The notes under the pieces are model-generated. The model saw only the letters and a program-made list of their open reading frames with translations, was not told where the DNA came from and did no database searches. A DNA stretch of 64,000 bases from Hymenobacter mellowenesis (GTDB taxonomy: Bacteria > Bacteroidota > Bacteroidia > Cytophagales > Hymenobacteraceae), in contig NZ_JAUQSX010000019.1 in NCBI RefSeq assembly GCF_030581005.1, forward strand, positions 1 to 64,000, written 5' to 3'. The translations under genes were made by a program, and so were the position numbers. Shown here piece by piece: positions 1 through 8,177 of the stretch (position 1 is its first letter; each line of letters starts with the position of its first letter).

Positions 1-350
1 GCCGTTGCTGGCCAGCGTCAGGCCCGCCGGCAGCGCGCCGGCCGTGATGGCGTAGCTGTAGGGAGCCGTGCCGCCCGCGGCCGTGAGGCTCTGGCTGTAG
101 GCCGTGTTGGTAGCACCGTTAGGCAGCGTAGTCGGAGCCACCGTAATGGTCGGAGCCGCAATGGTGAGCGTGTAGCTGCGCGAGCCGGTGTACGGGCCGC
201 TACCCGTCGAAGCATCCGTCGCCGTGACCGTGAAGGTGAACGAGCCGCCCGCTGTGGGCGTGCCCGAGAGCGTGCCGTTGCTGGCCAGCGTCAGGCCCGC
301 CGGCAGCGCGCCGGCCGTGATGGCGTAGCTGTAGGGAGCCGTGCCGCCCG
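1..350. repeat. identical 77-bp segments in tandem Ig-domain DNA
   Basis: Bases 1-77 recur without change at 274-350. The offset is 273 bp, or 91 codons, which is one He_PIG domain. The flanks differ more, so this looks like recent unit duplication or gene conversion between adjacent domains of the giant protein. More copies probably lie beyond the left edge. Confidence 0.85.
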
Positions 351-3300
351 AAGCCGCGATGGGCTGGCTGTAAGCCGTGCCCACCGTGCCGTCCGGCAGT
401 GCGGCCGGGGCCAGCGTGATGGTGGGCGCTTGCACCGCGAAGGCCCGGGTTACCGTCTGAGCGCAAGGAGCGGTTACTGAAATAGTGCCATTGCCAAGGG
501 TTGCCCCGCTGGGCACCACGAACGTGAAGCCGGTGCTCGTCAGGCCGCTGATGGCTGCCGTCGCCCCGTTCACCGTTAGGCTGGTCAGCCCACTCAGGTT
601 GGTGCCGCCTACCGTGACGGTCGTACCCGGCGTCGCCGGATTGGGGCTTGCACTGGTGAGGGTAGCCGTGGGCGGCGGAGTCACCGTCACCTGGGCTACC
701 GAGGTGCTGCTGGTCGAGCCGTTGCTCACGGTCAGCAGCACGTACTGGGTTTTGCCGGCCTCGGTGCAGTTGTAGGTCAGGCTGGCGGCATCGGGCGAGT
801 AGGCGGCCTGCACGGCCAAGAACTTGGGCGTGCCGCCGCAGGGGTCGCCTAGTACAGGGTTGTTGCGGGTATCCGTGTTACTGGCATACATGCTGCCGCT
901 GCTACGGCCCACGTAGGCGTTTTGCGCGGCCGCCAGGCTGTTGGCCGCGTTACAGGGGCCCAGGCTATAGTTGCCGTTGGTGTTGTTGTTGGGCGTGCCG
1001 TAGCTGGCAAAGCGAATTTGGGTGAAATTCGCACCGTTGGGCGTCGTCAGCGTAAGCGGTGTGGTGCTCTCCGGAATATAGCCAAAAGCAATTTTCTGGA
1101 TGGTGTAGGTGAGCGTGCCCGGGCCGGTGCTGCCGTTATTGACGCCGCTGGCCGCGAGTGTGCCGTTGCCGTTGGCATCGAGTTGCACCGTCACGGGCTG
1201 CGAGTTGGCTACCAGCGGCTGCTGATAGGTTAGTGAGTAGGTGCCAGAGGCTGTGTTGCCGTTGCCGACCGCATCCTGAACCACGTTGGCGGCGATGGTC
1301 ACGTTGGTCACCGTGCCAGACGTGGTGGGTGTCACCGTGAAGGTATAGGGGCCGCTGCTGCTGCCCGTGGGGCCGCTGGTTACGGTGCCGTTGGTTACGG
1401 TGATGTCAGCAGCCGAGAAGCCTGTTACGCTTTCCGAAAACGTCACCGAATACGACAAAGGCGTGGTGGCAGTAGTGCTGCCGCTAGTCCCGTTCGAAGA
1501 GGTAAAGGCCGTCACTGTCGGAGCAGTCTTGTCGATGGAGTACAGCGGCGTGCCCGTGAAGGGCTCGTTGGAAATGCCGGGCGTCAGGCCCGTATCGTTG
1601 GCCAGCGTCAGCCCGAGCGTGCCGCTGCCGCTGCCCGTGTTCACCGTCACGGTGTAGACGGTGCCCGAAACGGCCGTTACACTCGTCACGCCGCTACCCG
1701 TCACGCTGCCGCCGTTGGCCGTCGTGAAGTTGCTGGTCGTCAAACCCGACACGCTGGCCGCAAACGTCACCGTAAATGTCACGCTGCTGGCATTGGTGGG
1801 GTTGGCCGCCGCCGGCACGATGGACGTGACGGTGGTGTTGGCCGCGCCCACCCGGGCGAAGAAACCCTCCGACCCGGCAGGAATGGTGGTAGCGCCGAAC
1901 GTGGAAGACGCACTGGGGTCAACGGTGCCGGCTACCACCGCCAGGCTGCCGAGCGGGGCTATCGCCCGGCCTTGGTCAAAGCCCGTGCCGCCGCCGCTGA
2001 TGGCTCCGTTCGGGGTCAGGCTGCCCGAGTCGGTATATTTAGCCAGGAAACCGTCGGTGCCGCCCTGCCCCGTGAGCGCGGTGCCGCTGATGGTGGCCGA
2101 CGTGTTATAGTTGCCCGTCACGTAAACGGCGGTGCCGACGACCGCCACGCCATAAGCAGAGTCATCGCCGGTACTGTTGGTGCTGCCAGCGGCGCTGTTG
2201 GCCGTCAGCGTACCATTCGTGTCCGTGTACTTCACCACGAGCATGTCGTTGCTTCCGGTGGTGCCCCCCGCGTTGGTGAGCGATACCGAGTTACCGAAGC
2301 TCATGGTAGGGCTAGCGTAGTAGCCCGCTACATACACCGTGGTGCCGCTGGTAGTAATGCCAAACCCAAAGTCCGCACCGGTGCCCCCGGCGGCCACCAC
2401 CGAGCTAAACGCCAGGGCGCTGCCCGAATCTGTGTACCGGGCCAGGAACATATCCCGGCTGCCGCTGCTGCTCAGCGTAGTTCCGCTACTAAAGGTGGCC
2501 CCGTTGGCTCCGTAGGTCCCGGTAACGTAGATGGTCCCGCTGCTGTTGACGGCAATGCCATAGCCCTGTTCCCCGGTTGAGGTGCCACCGGCCCGGAGGG
2601 CCCCGCCTTCTGCCAGGTTAGAGCTGGCATTCATGGCCGCATCGGTGTAGCGGGCCACGAAGATGTCCTGCGCTCCCGCACTCGACAGCGCGCTGCCGCT
2701 GATGGTGGCAGCGCCAGTTCCTAAATACCCCGTTACGTACACCGTGCCGGTGCTGCTGTTGATGGCAATGGCATTGGCCCGGTCGCTGCTCGCGCCGCCG
2801 CCGCGCAAAGCGCCCTTGCTGGTTACGCTCGTGCCGTTATCGTAGTACTTGGCCACGTACATGTCCAACGTTCCGTCGGTGTTGTAAGCGGCCAGCGAGC
2901 TGCCGCTGATGGTGGCCGTGCTGTTGGAGTAATTCCCGCATACGTACACGTTGTTGCCGTTCACGGCTATCCCGAAGGCTTGGTCAGTGCCGGCGCCACC
3001 GCCGCTCACCGCCCACGCCCAGGTGTTGGCCGTGCCGTTCCACTTGGCCACGAACATGTCTTCGGTGCCCGATGTGCTGGTCAGGGCAGTGCTGCCAAAC
3101 GTTGCGGTGCCCGTAAAGCTGCCCGCTATAAAAATGTCGCCGGCCGCATTGGTAGCCACGCCCTGCACGACACTGTTGCTGCTCGGGCCGGTAACTGGTA
3201 TGGGGTAGGCATTCTGCCACACAGGGACCTGCGCCCGGGCTCCCCAGGCTGCCAACAGCAACAAGGGCAGCAGTAGAAGTCGGTAAAAATTATTTTTCAT
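1..3300 (-). CDS. giant secreted SBBP/SUEL-lectin/IPT/Ig repeat protein (3' end outside window)
   Basis: An open frame of 1100 codons runs from ATG at 3300 off the left edge, so the C-terminus is missing. Residues 1-24 are a signal peptide (Lys, hydrophobic core, ending ARAQ). Residues about 25-480 are SBBP-type beta-propeller repeats, each with an AxxxSGTxYVxG-like core. About 490-735 are bacterial Ig-like domains. About 739-842 resemble a SUEL (galactose/rhamnose-binding) lectin: FTQIRFASYGTP, then an SLGPC segment, then GDPCGGTPKFLAV. About 867-957 is an IPT/TIG domain with SPNPATPGTTVTVGG. From about 957 on are putative-Ig (He_PIG) repeats. It is a cell-surface or secreted adhesin-like protein. 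A T9SS sorting domain would be expected beyond the edge but cannot be seen. It lies at the end of the collar-protein operon. The substrate is unknown. Confidence 0.85.
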   Translation of the reverse strand, partial: MKNNFYRLLLLPLLLLAAWGARAQVPVWQNAYPIPVTGPSSNSVVQGVATNAAGDIFIAGSFTGTATFGSTALTSTSGTEDMFVAKWNGTANTWAWAVSGGGAGTDQAFGIAVNGNNVYVCGNYSNSTATISGSSLAAYNTDGTLDMYVAKYYDNGTSVTSKGALRGGGASSDRANAIAINSSTGTVYVTGYLGTGAATISGSALSSAGAQDIFVARYTDAAMNASSNLAEGGALRAGGTSTGEQGYGIAVNSSGTIYVTGTYGANGATFSSGTTLSSSGSRDMFLARYTDSGSALAFSSVVAAGGTGADFGFGITTSGTTVYVAGYYASPTMSFGNSVSLTNAGGTTGSNDMLVVKYTDTNGTLTANSAAGSTNSTGDDSAYGVAVVGTAVYVTGNYNTSATISGTALTGQGGTDGFLAKYTDSGSLTPNGAISGGGTGFDQGRAIAPLGSLAVVAGTVDPSASSTFGATTIPAGSEGFFARVGAANTTVTSIVPAAANPTNASSVTFTVTFAASVSGLTTSNFTTANGGSVTGSGVTSVTAVSGTVYTVTVNTGSGSGTLGLTLANDTGLTPGISNEPFTGTPLYSIDKTAPTVTAFTSSNGTSGSTTATTPLSYSVTFSESVTGFSAADITVTNGTVTSGPTGSSSGPYTFTVTPTTSGTVTNVTIAANVVQDAVGNGNTASGTYSLTYQQPLVANSQPVTVQLDANGNGTLAASGVNNGSTGPGTLTYTIQKIAFGYIPESTTPLTLTTPNGANFTQIRFASYGTPNNNTNGNYSLGPCNAANSLAAAQNAYVGRSSGSMYASNTDTRNNPVLGDPCGGTPKFLAVQAAYSPDAASLTYNCTEAGKTQYVLLTVSNGSTSSTSVAQVTVTPPPTATLTSASPNPATPGTTVTVGGTNLSGLTSLTVNGATAAISGLTSTGFTFVVPSGATLGNGTISVTAPCAQTVTRAFAVQAPTITLAPAALPDGTVGTAYSQPIAASGGTAPYSYAITAGALPAGLTLASNGTLSGTPTAGGSFTFTVTATDASTGSGPYTGSRSYTLTIAAPTITVAPTTLPNGATNTAYSQSLTAAGGTAPYSYAITAGALPAGLTLASNG

Positions 3301-3464
3301 GAGAGAAAAAAGAAAATGAAAAAAAGCTAAATATTTGTAAAATTTTAAATTACTGTTGATTACAGTTAGCAATCAGCGCAGTGTAGGCCTGCGTGCACTG
3401 CGCTGGCAGGTGCGTGGCTGTGCTGGCCAGGCTGCCCGCCGGGCCCGGCAGCGCACGTATCATT

Positions 3465-4415
3465 TCAAGCCGGCGCCGCGCGCAACTGGCCCGCCAAGGG
3501 CTCCAGTACTTCGCCCACCTGCACGCCCATCCCCGCCAGCTGCCCTCCCGTGAAGTAGCCCTCCTCGAGCACGGCCATATCAAGCTGGGCCACCTGGCCC
3601 GCGCCGCAGGCCACCAGTAGCGCTTGGCCGGGGGCTGCCAGTACGATGGTGCCGGGTGCCGCCTCCACGGTTTCGGGCCGGGGACTCAGGCTCAGCACCC
3701 GCAGCAGCTGGCCGCGCAGGGTAGTCAGGGCACCCCGGTTCCAGGGGTTGGCGGCCCGCACCAGGCGAGCCAGGGATTCGGCGGGCTCCTGCCAGTCGAG
3801 TACCAGGTCGGGCAAGGTTGGGCGGGGCCAGTAGCGGGCCTGGGCCTCGTCCTGGGGCTGCTCGAGCAAGGGCGCTTCGCCCCGCAGGCCCGCCAGCAGC
3901 TGCCGTCCCGTGCCCACGGCCGCCAGGGCCAGTTGGGCGCGGTGCAAGCCGTGCGTGTCGTGTGGGCCGATGGGAACGGGCGTGGCCACCAGCACCGGGC
4001 CGGTGTCGAAGTCCTCGGCCATGCGATGAGCCGTAACCGCGCCGGCGGGCTCGCCGTGGCGCAGCTGCCAGAAGGTGGGCTCGGGCCCCCGGTAGCCGGG
4101 CAGCGCCGCGAAGTGAAAATTGATGAAGCCCTGGGGGGGAAGCCCCAGCACGGCGGCCGGAATGCGCCACGAAAACGTGAGCACCAGCACCGCCGTGGGC
4201 TGCGTGGCCGCTATCCAGGCAGCCAGCTCAGCGGCCAGGCCCTTGCGGGTCAGCCGGTGCGGGGTGAGGCCGGCTTGCGCCAGCACCTCGTTTACGCGCC
4301 CGTTCTCCTCGCTGCCCGTAACCGGCACGGCCACCCCGGCCACCACGCCCTGGCTGAGCAGGTCGTGCAGCAGGGGCCATCCCAGCAGGCTGCTAATGAT
4401 AACGGAAACGCGCAT
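3465..4415 (-). CDS. formyltransferase family protein (Fmt-like)
   Basis: A 316-residue protein built like methionyl-tRNA formyltransferase: a Rossmann-like formyl-transfer domain (about 1-170) followed by a smaller C-terminal domain. The catalytic triad of the family is visible as Asn99 and His101 (in FINFHFAALPGYRGPEP) and Asp137 (in EDFDTGPV), so the enzyme should be active with a 10-formyl-tetrahydrofolate-type donor. The ATG at 4415 puts the first beta strand (RVSVIISS) at the N-terminus; an in-frame extension to 4481 looks spurious. It is not next to def or priA. It lies 83 bp downstream of three collar-domain genes and 164 bp upstream of the giant surface protein, all on one strand. 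The acceptor may be a sugar amine or a protein rather than Met-tRNA; that is inference. Confidence 0.8.
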   Translation of the reverse strand: MRVSVIISSLLGWPLLHDLLSQGVVAGVAVPVTGSEENGRVNEVLAQAGLTPHRLTRKGLAAELAAWIAATQPTAVLVLTFSWRIPAAVLGLPPQGFINFHFAALPGYRGPEPTFWQLRHGEPAGAVTAHRMAEDFDTGPVLVATPVPIGPHDTHGLHRAQLALAAVGTGRQLLAGLRGEAPLLEQPQDEAQARYWPRPTLPDLVLDWQEPAESLARLVRAANPWNRGALTTLRGQLLRVLSLSPRPETVEAAPGTIVLAAPGQALLVACGAGQVAQLDMAVLEEGYFTGGQLAGMGVQVGEVLEPLAGQLRAAPA

Positions 4416-4498
4416 GGGGCAAGGGAGTAAGGAGTTCAACAAATAAGCAGATAGCCGCCATGCCGCAGCGGAGCGGAACAACGGCTACCTGCCTGGTT

Positions 4499-5029
4499 TT
4501 AGGCGCGCGACGGATAGATGCCTGTAATCGCAATGACGTAGTTGATGCCGACGTAGGGCTGGCGGTTGTTGTGCGCCTGGCTGAGCCCGGCATTCCCCGC
4601 CGTACCCGAGATGGTGCCCATCGGCGCGTTAGCGGCACCGTTGGTAAACTGGGCGCGGCCCTCGAGGGCAGGCAGCTTGTTGGTGGGGTCGTCGCTTTCC
4701 GGCGAGTCCGAGGATTGGAGCGTGCCCGTGAGCGTGTGCTGGTGGGCCGGCAGCTGCGTTTGGATAAGCGTGACGTTTTCGCTGCCACTCACCTGGCCCT
4801 GCAAGTAGTTGGTGCCGCCCGGGAGCTGGCCGGCGCCCATCGGCACGCGGCTGCGTAGGTCGGGCAGTGCGAAGGTGGTGGTGCCGTTGCCGCCAAACGT
4901 GGTTCCCAGCAGCGAAAACAGCGCCTGGTATTGATTGATTGGCAGGAGCTGGCCGTTGCAAAACGCCCAGTTCCTAGGGGCGTAATTGAACGAGATAGGG
5001 CGAATCTCGCCGATGAAGGGTTCGTCCAT
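4499..5029 (-). CDS. phage tail collar domain protein (Mdp-like) 1
   Basis: A 176-residue protein with the phage tail collar domain at the N-terminus (PFIGEIRPISFNYAPRNWAF, then CNGQLLPI, LLGTTFGGNG and FALPDLRSRVPMGAG). It belongs to the microcystin-dependent protein (MdpB) family of bacterial collar proteins. Residues 90-176 form the usual variable part with LPAHQHTL and ending near NYVIAITGIYP. There is no signal peptide. It is the third of three tandem paralogues of 176-185 residues and is followed by the formyltransferase-like gene. No other phage genes are near, so a prophage remnant is unlikely. Function in the cell is unknown. Confidence 0.9.
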   Translation of the reverse strand: MDEPFIGEIRPISFNYAPRNWAFCNGQLLPINQYQALFSLLGTTFGGNGTTTFALPDLRSRVPMGAGQLPGGTNYLQGQVSGSENVTLIQTQLPAHQHTLTGTLQSSDSPESDDPTNKLPALEGRAQFTNGAANAPMGTISGTAGNAGLSQAHNNRQPYVGINYVIAITGIYPSRA

Positions 5030-5082
5030 AAAATAACTCAGAGAGTTGAAGGAGTGAGAGAAAAAGCCAAGGGCAGCAGCTG

Positions 5083-5640
5083 CTACTGGGGCTGTGGCGG
5101 GTAGTAGCCGTCCGTGGCGATAATGAAGTTGAGCGCCAGCGACGGTTGCATGTTGGTGTGGGCCTGGCTAGCGCCGGCAGCGGCTAAGCTAGCCGTCAAA
5201 CCGTTGGATGCCAGGTTTTGGCCGGCCTGCGAGGTGCTCGCATAGGCCGGATTGCCCGCAGGAACGCCCGGGCGGCGGCCGCTTGGGTTGTCGCTCAGGG
5301 TGCCAGTGTTACTGGCTCCCAGCGAGCCGGAGTAGGTGTGTCCGTGCGCGGGCATCTGCGCGACGGTCAGTGCCACGTTTTCCTGCCCGCCCAGCGAGCC
5401 CAGGGGGTAGCTCGAAAGGCCGGGGCCGGAGTTGCCTCCCTGCGCTCCCACGCCTATCCGGCCGCTCATATTGGGCACGCCGAACGTCGTGACGCCGTCG
5501 CCGCCGTAGGTGGTGCCCAGCAAGGTAAACAGGACTTGATACTCACTGATTTGCAGGAGCTGCCCGTTGCAGGTAGCCCAGCCCACGGGGGGGAAATTAA
5601 ACCCAACGGCGCGAATTTCGCCTATGTAAGCGCTTGACAT
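5083..5640 (-). CDS. phage tail collar domain protein (Mdp-like) 2
   Basis: A 185-residue paralogue of its neighbours: YIGEIRAVGFNFPPVGWATC, CNGQLLQI, LLGTTYGGDG and FGVPNMSGRIGVGAQ at the N-terminus, then MPAHGHTY and a Gly/Ser/Ala-rich C-terminal half ending in ALNFIIATDGYYP. No signal peptide or membrane segment is visible. It is 53 bp from collar protein 1 and 39 bp from collar protein 3, which fits one transcript. Such triplets encode parts that could assemble as a tail-fibre-like hetero-oligomer; that is inference. Confidence 0.9.
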   Translation of the reverse strand: MSSAYIGEIRAVGFNFPPVGWATCNGQLLQISEYQVLFTLLGTTYGGDGVTTFGVPNMSGRIGVGAQGGNSGPGLSSYPLGSLGGQENVALTVAQMPAHGHTYSGSLGASNTGTLSDNPSGRRPGVPAGNPAYASTSQAGQNLASNGLTASLAAAGASQAHTNMQPSLALNFIIATDGYYPPQPQ

Positions 5641-5679
5641 AGAAGAGGATATTGTAAGGTGGAAAAGGCGAAAAACAAA

Positions 5680-6237
5680 CTACTGCCGCTGCGGAAACTC
5701 GCCCTGAGTGGCGATGTAATAGTTGAGGCCCAGGTAGGGCATGCGGTTTTCGTGCGACTGGCTGCCACCGGCCTGGCTCGTCGTGCCGCTCAGCAGGCCG
5801 GCAGCCATCGGGCCATTGCCGGTGCCGGTGCCAAAGGCTTCGCTGCCCGGCTCCTTGGCGAAAAACGCGCCGGCCGGTGAATTCACCCCGGCGGCGGCGC
5901 TGTTCACGGGTAGCAGCGGGTTGCCGAGGTCGTGCGTGTGCGCCGGCATTTCGGCCAGCTGTAGCGTCACGGTCTCGACCCCGACGGTGGTTCCCTGCGG
6001 GTAGGGGCTCAGGCCCGCTCCCTGCCCGGCCCCAAGGATGACCCGGCCATTCAGGTTAGGAACAGCAAAGGTGCTGCGGCCGTCGCCGCCGTATTGTGTC
6101 CCGAGCAAGGCGTAAAGCGCCGAATTTTGGGCAATTGGCAGCAGTTGGCCGTTGCACCGCGCCCAGCCCCGCGGCACGTAGTTGGTGTTGCCGCCAAAGG
6201 GCATGATGCGAATTTCACCGAGAAATGGTTCGGACAT
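5680..6237 (-). CDS. phage tail collar domain protein (Mdp-like) 3
   Basis: A 185-residue collar-domain protein. The N-terminal half shows FLGEIRIMPFGGN, RGWARCNGQLLPI, LLGTQYGGDG and FAVPNLNGRVILGAG; the C-terminal half has MPAHTHDL and ends in GLNYYIATQGEFPQ. It keeps the same architecture and length as collar protein 2, but sequence outside the core has diverged, so the duplication is old. It is the second gene of the inferred operon, 67 bp downstream of the Tat-signal collar gene. No signal peptide is present. Confidence 0.9.
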   Translation of the reverse strand: MSEPFLGEIRIMPFGGNTNYVPRGWARCNGQLLPIAQNSALYALLGTQYGGDGRSTFAVPNLNGRVILGAGQGAGLSPYPQGTTVGVETVTLQLAEMPAHTHDLGNPLLPVNSAAAGVNSPAGAFFAKEPGSEAFGTGTGNGPMAAGLLSGTTSQAGGSQSHENRMPYLGLNYYIATQGEFPQRQ

Positions 6238-6304
6238 AAGGAGAAAGGAAAAAGGTGAAAAGAAGAAGACGAACGAGTAGCAGCGAAGCGCGTAAGGGTG
6301 CCCC

Positions 6305-6781
6305 TTAAGCCACAGCCGGCCGCGACCGGCGCTGGTGCCGCATCCGCAGCTCGGCCAGCGCCGTGGTGGTAGCCGGCCCGTTGGCGGTTTTGATGGCTAG
6401 CTGCGTGGCGGCCGTGCCGCCCGGTGTTGGCTCGCCCAGGTAGGGCAGGGCAAACGTATGGTGGCCGTCGCCGCCGTAGGTTGCGCCCAGCACCGCAAAC
6501 AGCGCCGGGTGTTCGGCTACCAGCAGCATCCGGCCGTCGCAGAGCGTCCAGCCTATGGGCAGGGTGGTGCCGGCCAGTACCTTCACCACGCCAATGTGTT
6601 CGTCGCCCTCAGCCAGGGCAGCGGCATCCGGGGCCGGAGCGGGAGCGGCCAGCACGGTCGCGGGGGCGGCCAGCAGGCCGGTGCCCAGCAGCGCGCCCAT
6701 GCCTTTTAGCCAGGCGCGGCGTGAAGCCGGGCGGGCGTCTCCCGATGACGGGGAGCTTGAAAGAGTAGGAAGTATTTCCAT
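6305..6781 (-). CDS. Tat-signal protein with a short collar domain
   Basis: A 158-residue protein whose N-terminus carries a twin-arginine signal: SRRAWLKGMG followed by a hydrophobic stretch and an Ala-rich cleavage region. After residue 60 comes a collar domain (GVVKVLAGTTLPIGWTLCDG, LGATYGGDG, FALPYLGE), but the long variable C-terminal half of its neighbours is missing. The start at 6781 places the RR motif at a normal distance; a start 42 bp upstream is possible but less likely. It heads the run of minus-strand collar genes. A Tat route suggests export in folded form, unlike its leaderless paralogues. It may anchor or nucleate the other collar proteins; that is inference. Confidence 0.8.
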   Translation of the reverse strand: MEILPTLSSSPSSGDARPASRRAWLKGMGALLGTGLLAAPATVLAAPAPAPDAAALAEGDEHIGVVKVLAGTTLPIGWTLCDGRMLLVAEHPALFAVLGATYGGDGHHTFALPYLGEPTPGGTAATQLAIKTANGPATTTALAELRMRHQRRSRPAVA

Positions 6782-7308
6782 GCGCAAAAGAGGTTTAGAT
6801 GATGTTAAAAGAATAATTGCCAATAAAGCAAGAAATTATGTTCCTTGAGCGGGTAAAGGTACCGCTGATTTCTACACGGCGGTATGACATATTCATGTCA
6901 TTTTTATGACCTTAAGAACCGTAAAGTCATGCCCTAAATATGACGAATTCGCCGGGAGCCTGCAAGCCCGGCTTATCCCCATTTTGAGGTATGCAGCCGC
7001 TTGGAAGGTTGGTTTTTGTGCGGTTGCGGCGCTCACTTGCCAGCGCCGCAAGCTCTTCCTTATTGAGACTTCGGAGTGTGCAATCGTTTCCGCCAGTCGA
7101 GGGGTGTTGGCGGCCTTCGCAATGAACTGCCAACCCGTGTGGCATACTCGCCAGCCAGCGGTTGTTTTCGCAGTTATCAGATGCAGTGCAGGGGCCGCCG
7201 GCTGCAGCGGGGCTGCCGACTGGGCTGCTCGTGCTTTTTGCCGCTTCCCAGCGCGCAGTTTCGCCCCGTGCTGCTGCCCGCAGCAAGCACTGCCTGCCGG
7301 TTAACTTG
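6782..7308. other. 527-bp gap upstream of the collar operon
   Basis: No convincing gene is seen. Open frames on both strands (up to about 130 codons) have poor composition and no recognisable domain. The part nearest the collar genes (6782-6950) is AT-rich for this genome and probably holds the operon promoter. The rest is GC-rich and featureless to the eye. Confidence 0.5.
6884..6944. promoter_or_regulatory. cluster of ATGAC/GTCAT half-sites
   Basis: Five copies of ATGAC or its complement lie in 61 bp: 6884-6888, 6897-6901, 6906-6910, 6926-6930 and 6940-6944. The first two form a perfect 7-bp inverted repeat with a 4-bp spacer (6884-6901). The cluster is about 100-160 bp upstream of the first collar gene in AT-rich DNA, a plausible operator. 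No regulator is assigned. Confidence 0.35.
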
Positions 7309-8001
7309 TTAAAGAAACGTCTTCAGCTCGCTCAGGCAGCTGATTTCGTGCGTGGTTTGGGCGAAGTGCCGACGCTTTTCGGGGTTGAAATACACCTGGT
7401 CGATGCCGGCGTTGTAGGCGCCCAGCACGTCGCATTCCAGGTTGTCGCCAATCATCAGGCTTTCGGCGGCCGTGGCGCCGGTGTGCGCCAGCGCATGTTG
7501 GAACATGCGCGGGTCGGGCTTGAGGTGGCCGCTGTGCTCGGAGGTAATAACGGACTCGAAGTAGTGTGTCAGATTCGACGAGGCCAGTTTGATTTCCTGC
7601 ACATCGTTGAACCCGTTCGTGATGAGGTGCATCCGATATTTCGGCTTCAGGTAATCAAGCACTTCGTGCGTGTAGGGAAACACCGCCGACTTCAGCGGCA
7701 GAATATCCGTGAACTCAGCCGAAATATTGGGGGGAGTTTCGGCCTCCGCCACGCCCAGCTTGGCCAGTGTGCGCGCGAAACGCACGTCGCGCAGCTGCCG
7801 CTGCTGGATTTTGCCACTCTGATACATGCGCCACAGCGCGTGGTTGACGTCGCTGTACACCCGGACGAACTGCTCCACCGAAAAAGTGCCGAACCGCGCA
7901 AAATCGTGACGCTCGTACAGCGTGTGCAGCGTTTCGTTGGCATTCTTCTCGAAGTCCCACAGCGTGTGGTCGAGGTCGAAAAAAAGGTGACGGTATTTCA
8001 T
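7309..8001 (-). CDS. yjjG: YjjG family noncanonical pyrimidine nucleotidase
   Basis: A 230-residue HAD-superfamily phosphatase that hydrolyses nucleoside monophosphates, including damaged or noncanonical pyrimidine nucleotides, in the cytoplasm. HAD motif I is at the N-terminus (FFDLDHTLWDFEKN, both Asp residues present), motif II is LITNGF, and motif III/IV is KPDPRMF then MIGDNLECDVLGAYNAG. Length and order match the YjjG family. The start at 8001 leaves only five residues before motif I. It stands alone between the 527-bp gap and a palindromic repeat; no operon is evident. Confidence 0.9.
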   Translation of the reverse strand: MKYRHLFFDLDHTLWDFEKNANETLHTLYERHDFARFGTFSVEQFVRVYSDVNHALWRMYQSGKIQQRQLRDVRFARTLAKLGVAEAETPPNISAEFTDILPLKSAVFPYTHEVLDYLKPKYRMHLITNGFNDVQEIKLASSNLTHYFESVITSEHSGHLKPDPRMFQHALAHTGATAAESLMIGDNLECDVLGAYNAGIDQVYFNPEKRRHFAQTTHEISCLSELKTFL

Positions 8002-8050
8002 TTAACAGGTATCCATTAACATTTAACAGACCGGCTGGCGCAGCACAGTA

Positions 8051-8155
8051 GAACGTCATGTCGAGCTTGCCGAGACATCTCGCGTACCGAAGTAATCCAG
8101 TCGACAGGATTTACTACCCCACGCGAGATGTCTCGGCAAGCTCGACATGACGTTC
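8051..8155. repeat. family A palindromic repeat, copy 1
   Basis: Perfect 35-bp arms at 8051-8085 and 8121-8155 (GAACGTCATGTCGAGCTTGC variant with GAGACATCTCG). The loop holds a second, weaker inverted repeat (GTAATCC / GGATTTAC). It lies between the convergent side of the prenyltransferase gene and the start of yjjG. Confidence 0.95.
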
Positions 8156-8177
8156 TTTATCAAACAGCGAGGCAACC

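Noticed and set aside
3350-3463. 37-codon frame directly after the formyltransferase-like stop codon
   Set aside because: Too short, no recognisable motif or start signal; left as possible small ORF only.
4499-6781. Prophage or tailocin remnant
   Set aside because: Only collar domains are present; no capsid, baseplate, sheath, lysis or integrase genes, and base composition matches the neighbours.
6906-7304. Open frame of 132 codons on the plus strand and one of 119 on the minus strand in the gap
   Set aside because: Odd amino-acid composition, no domain, and codon use unlike the flanking genes.
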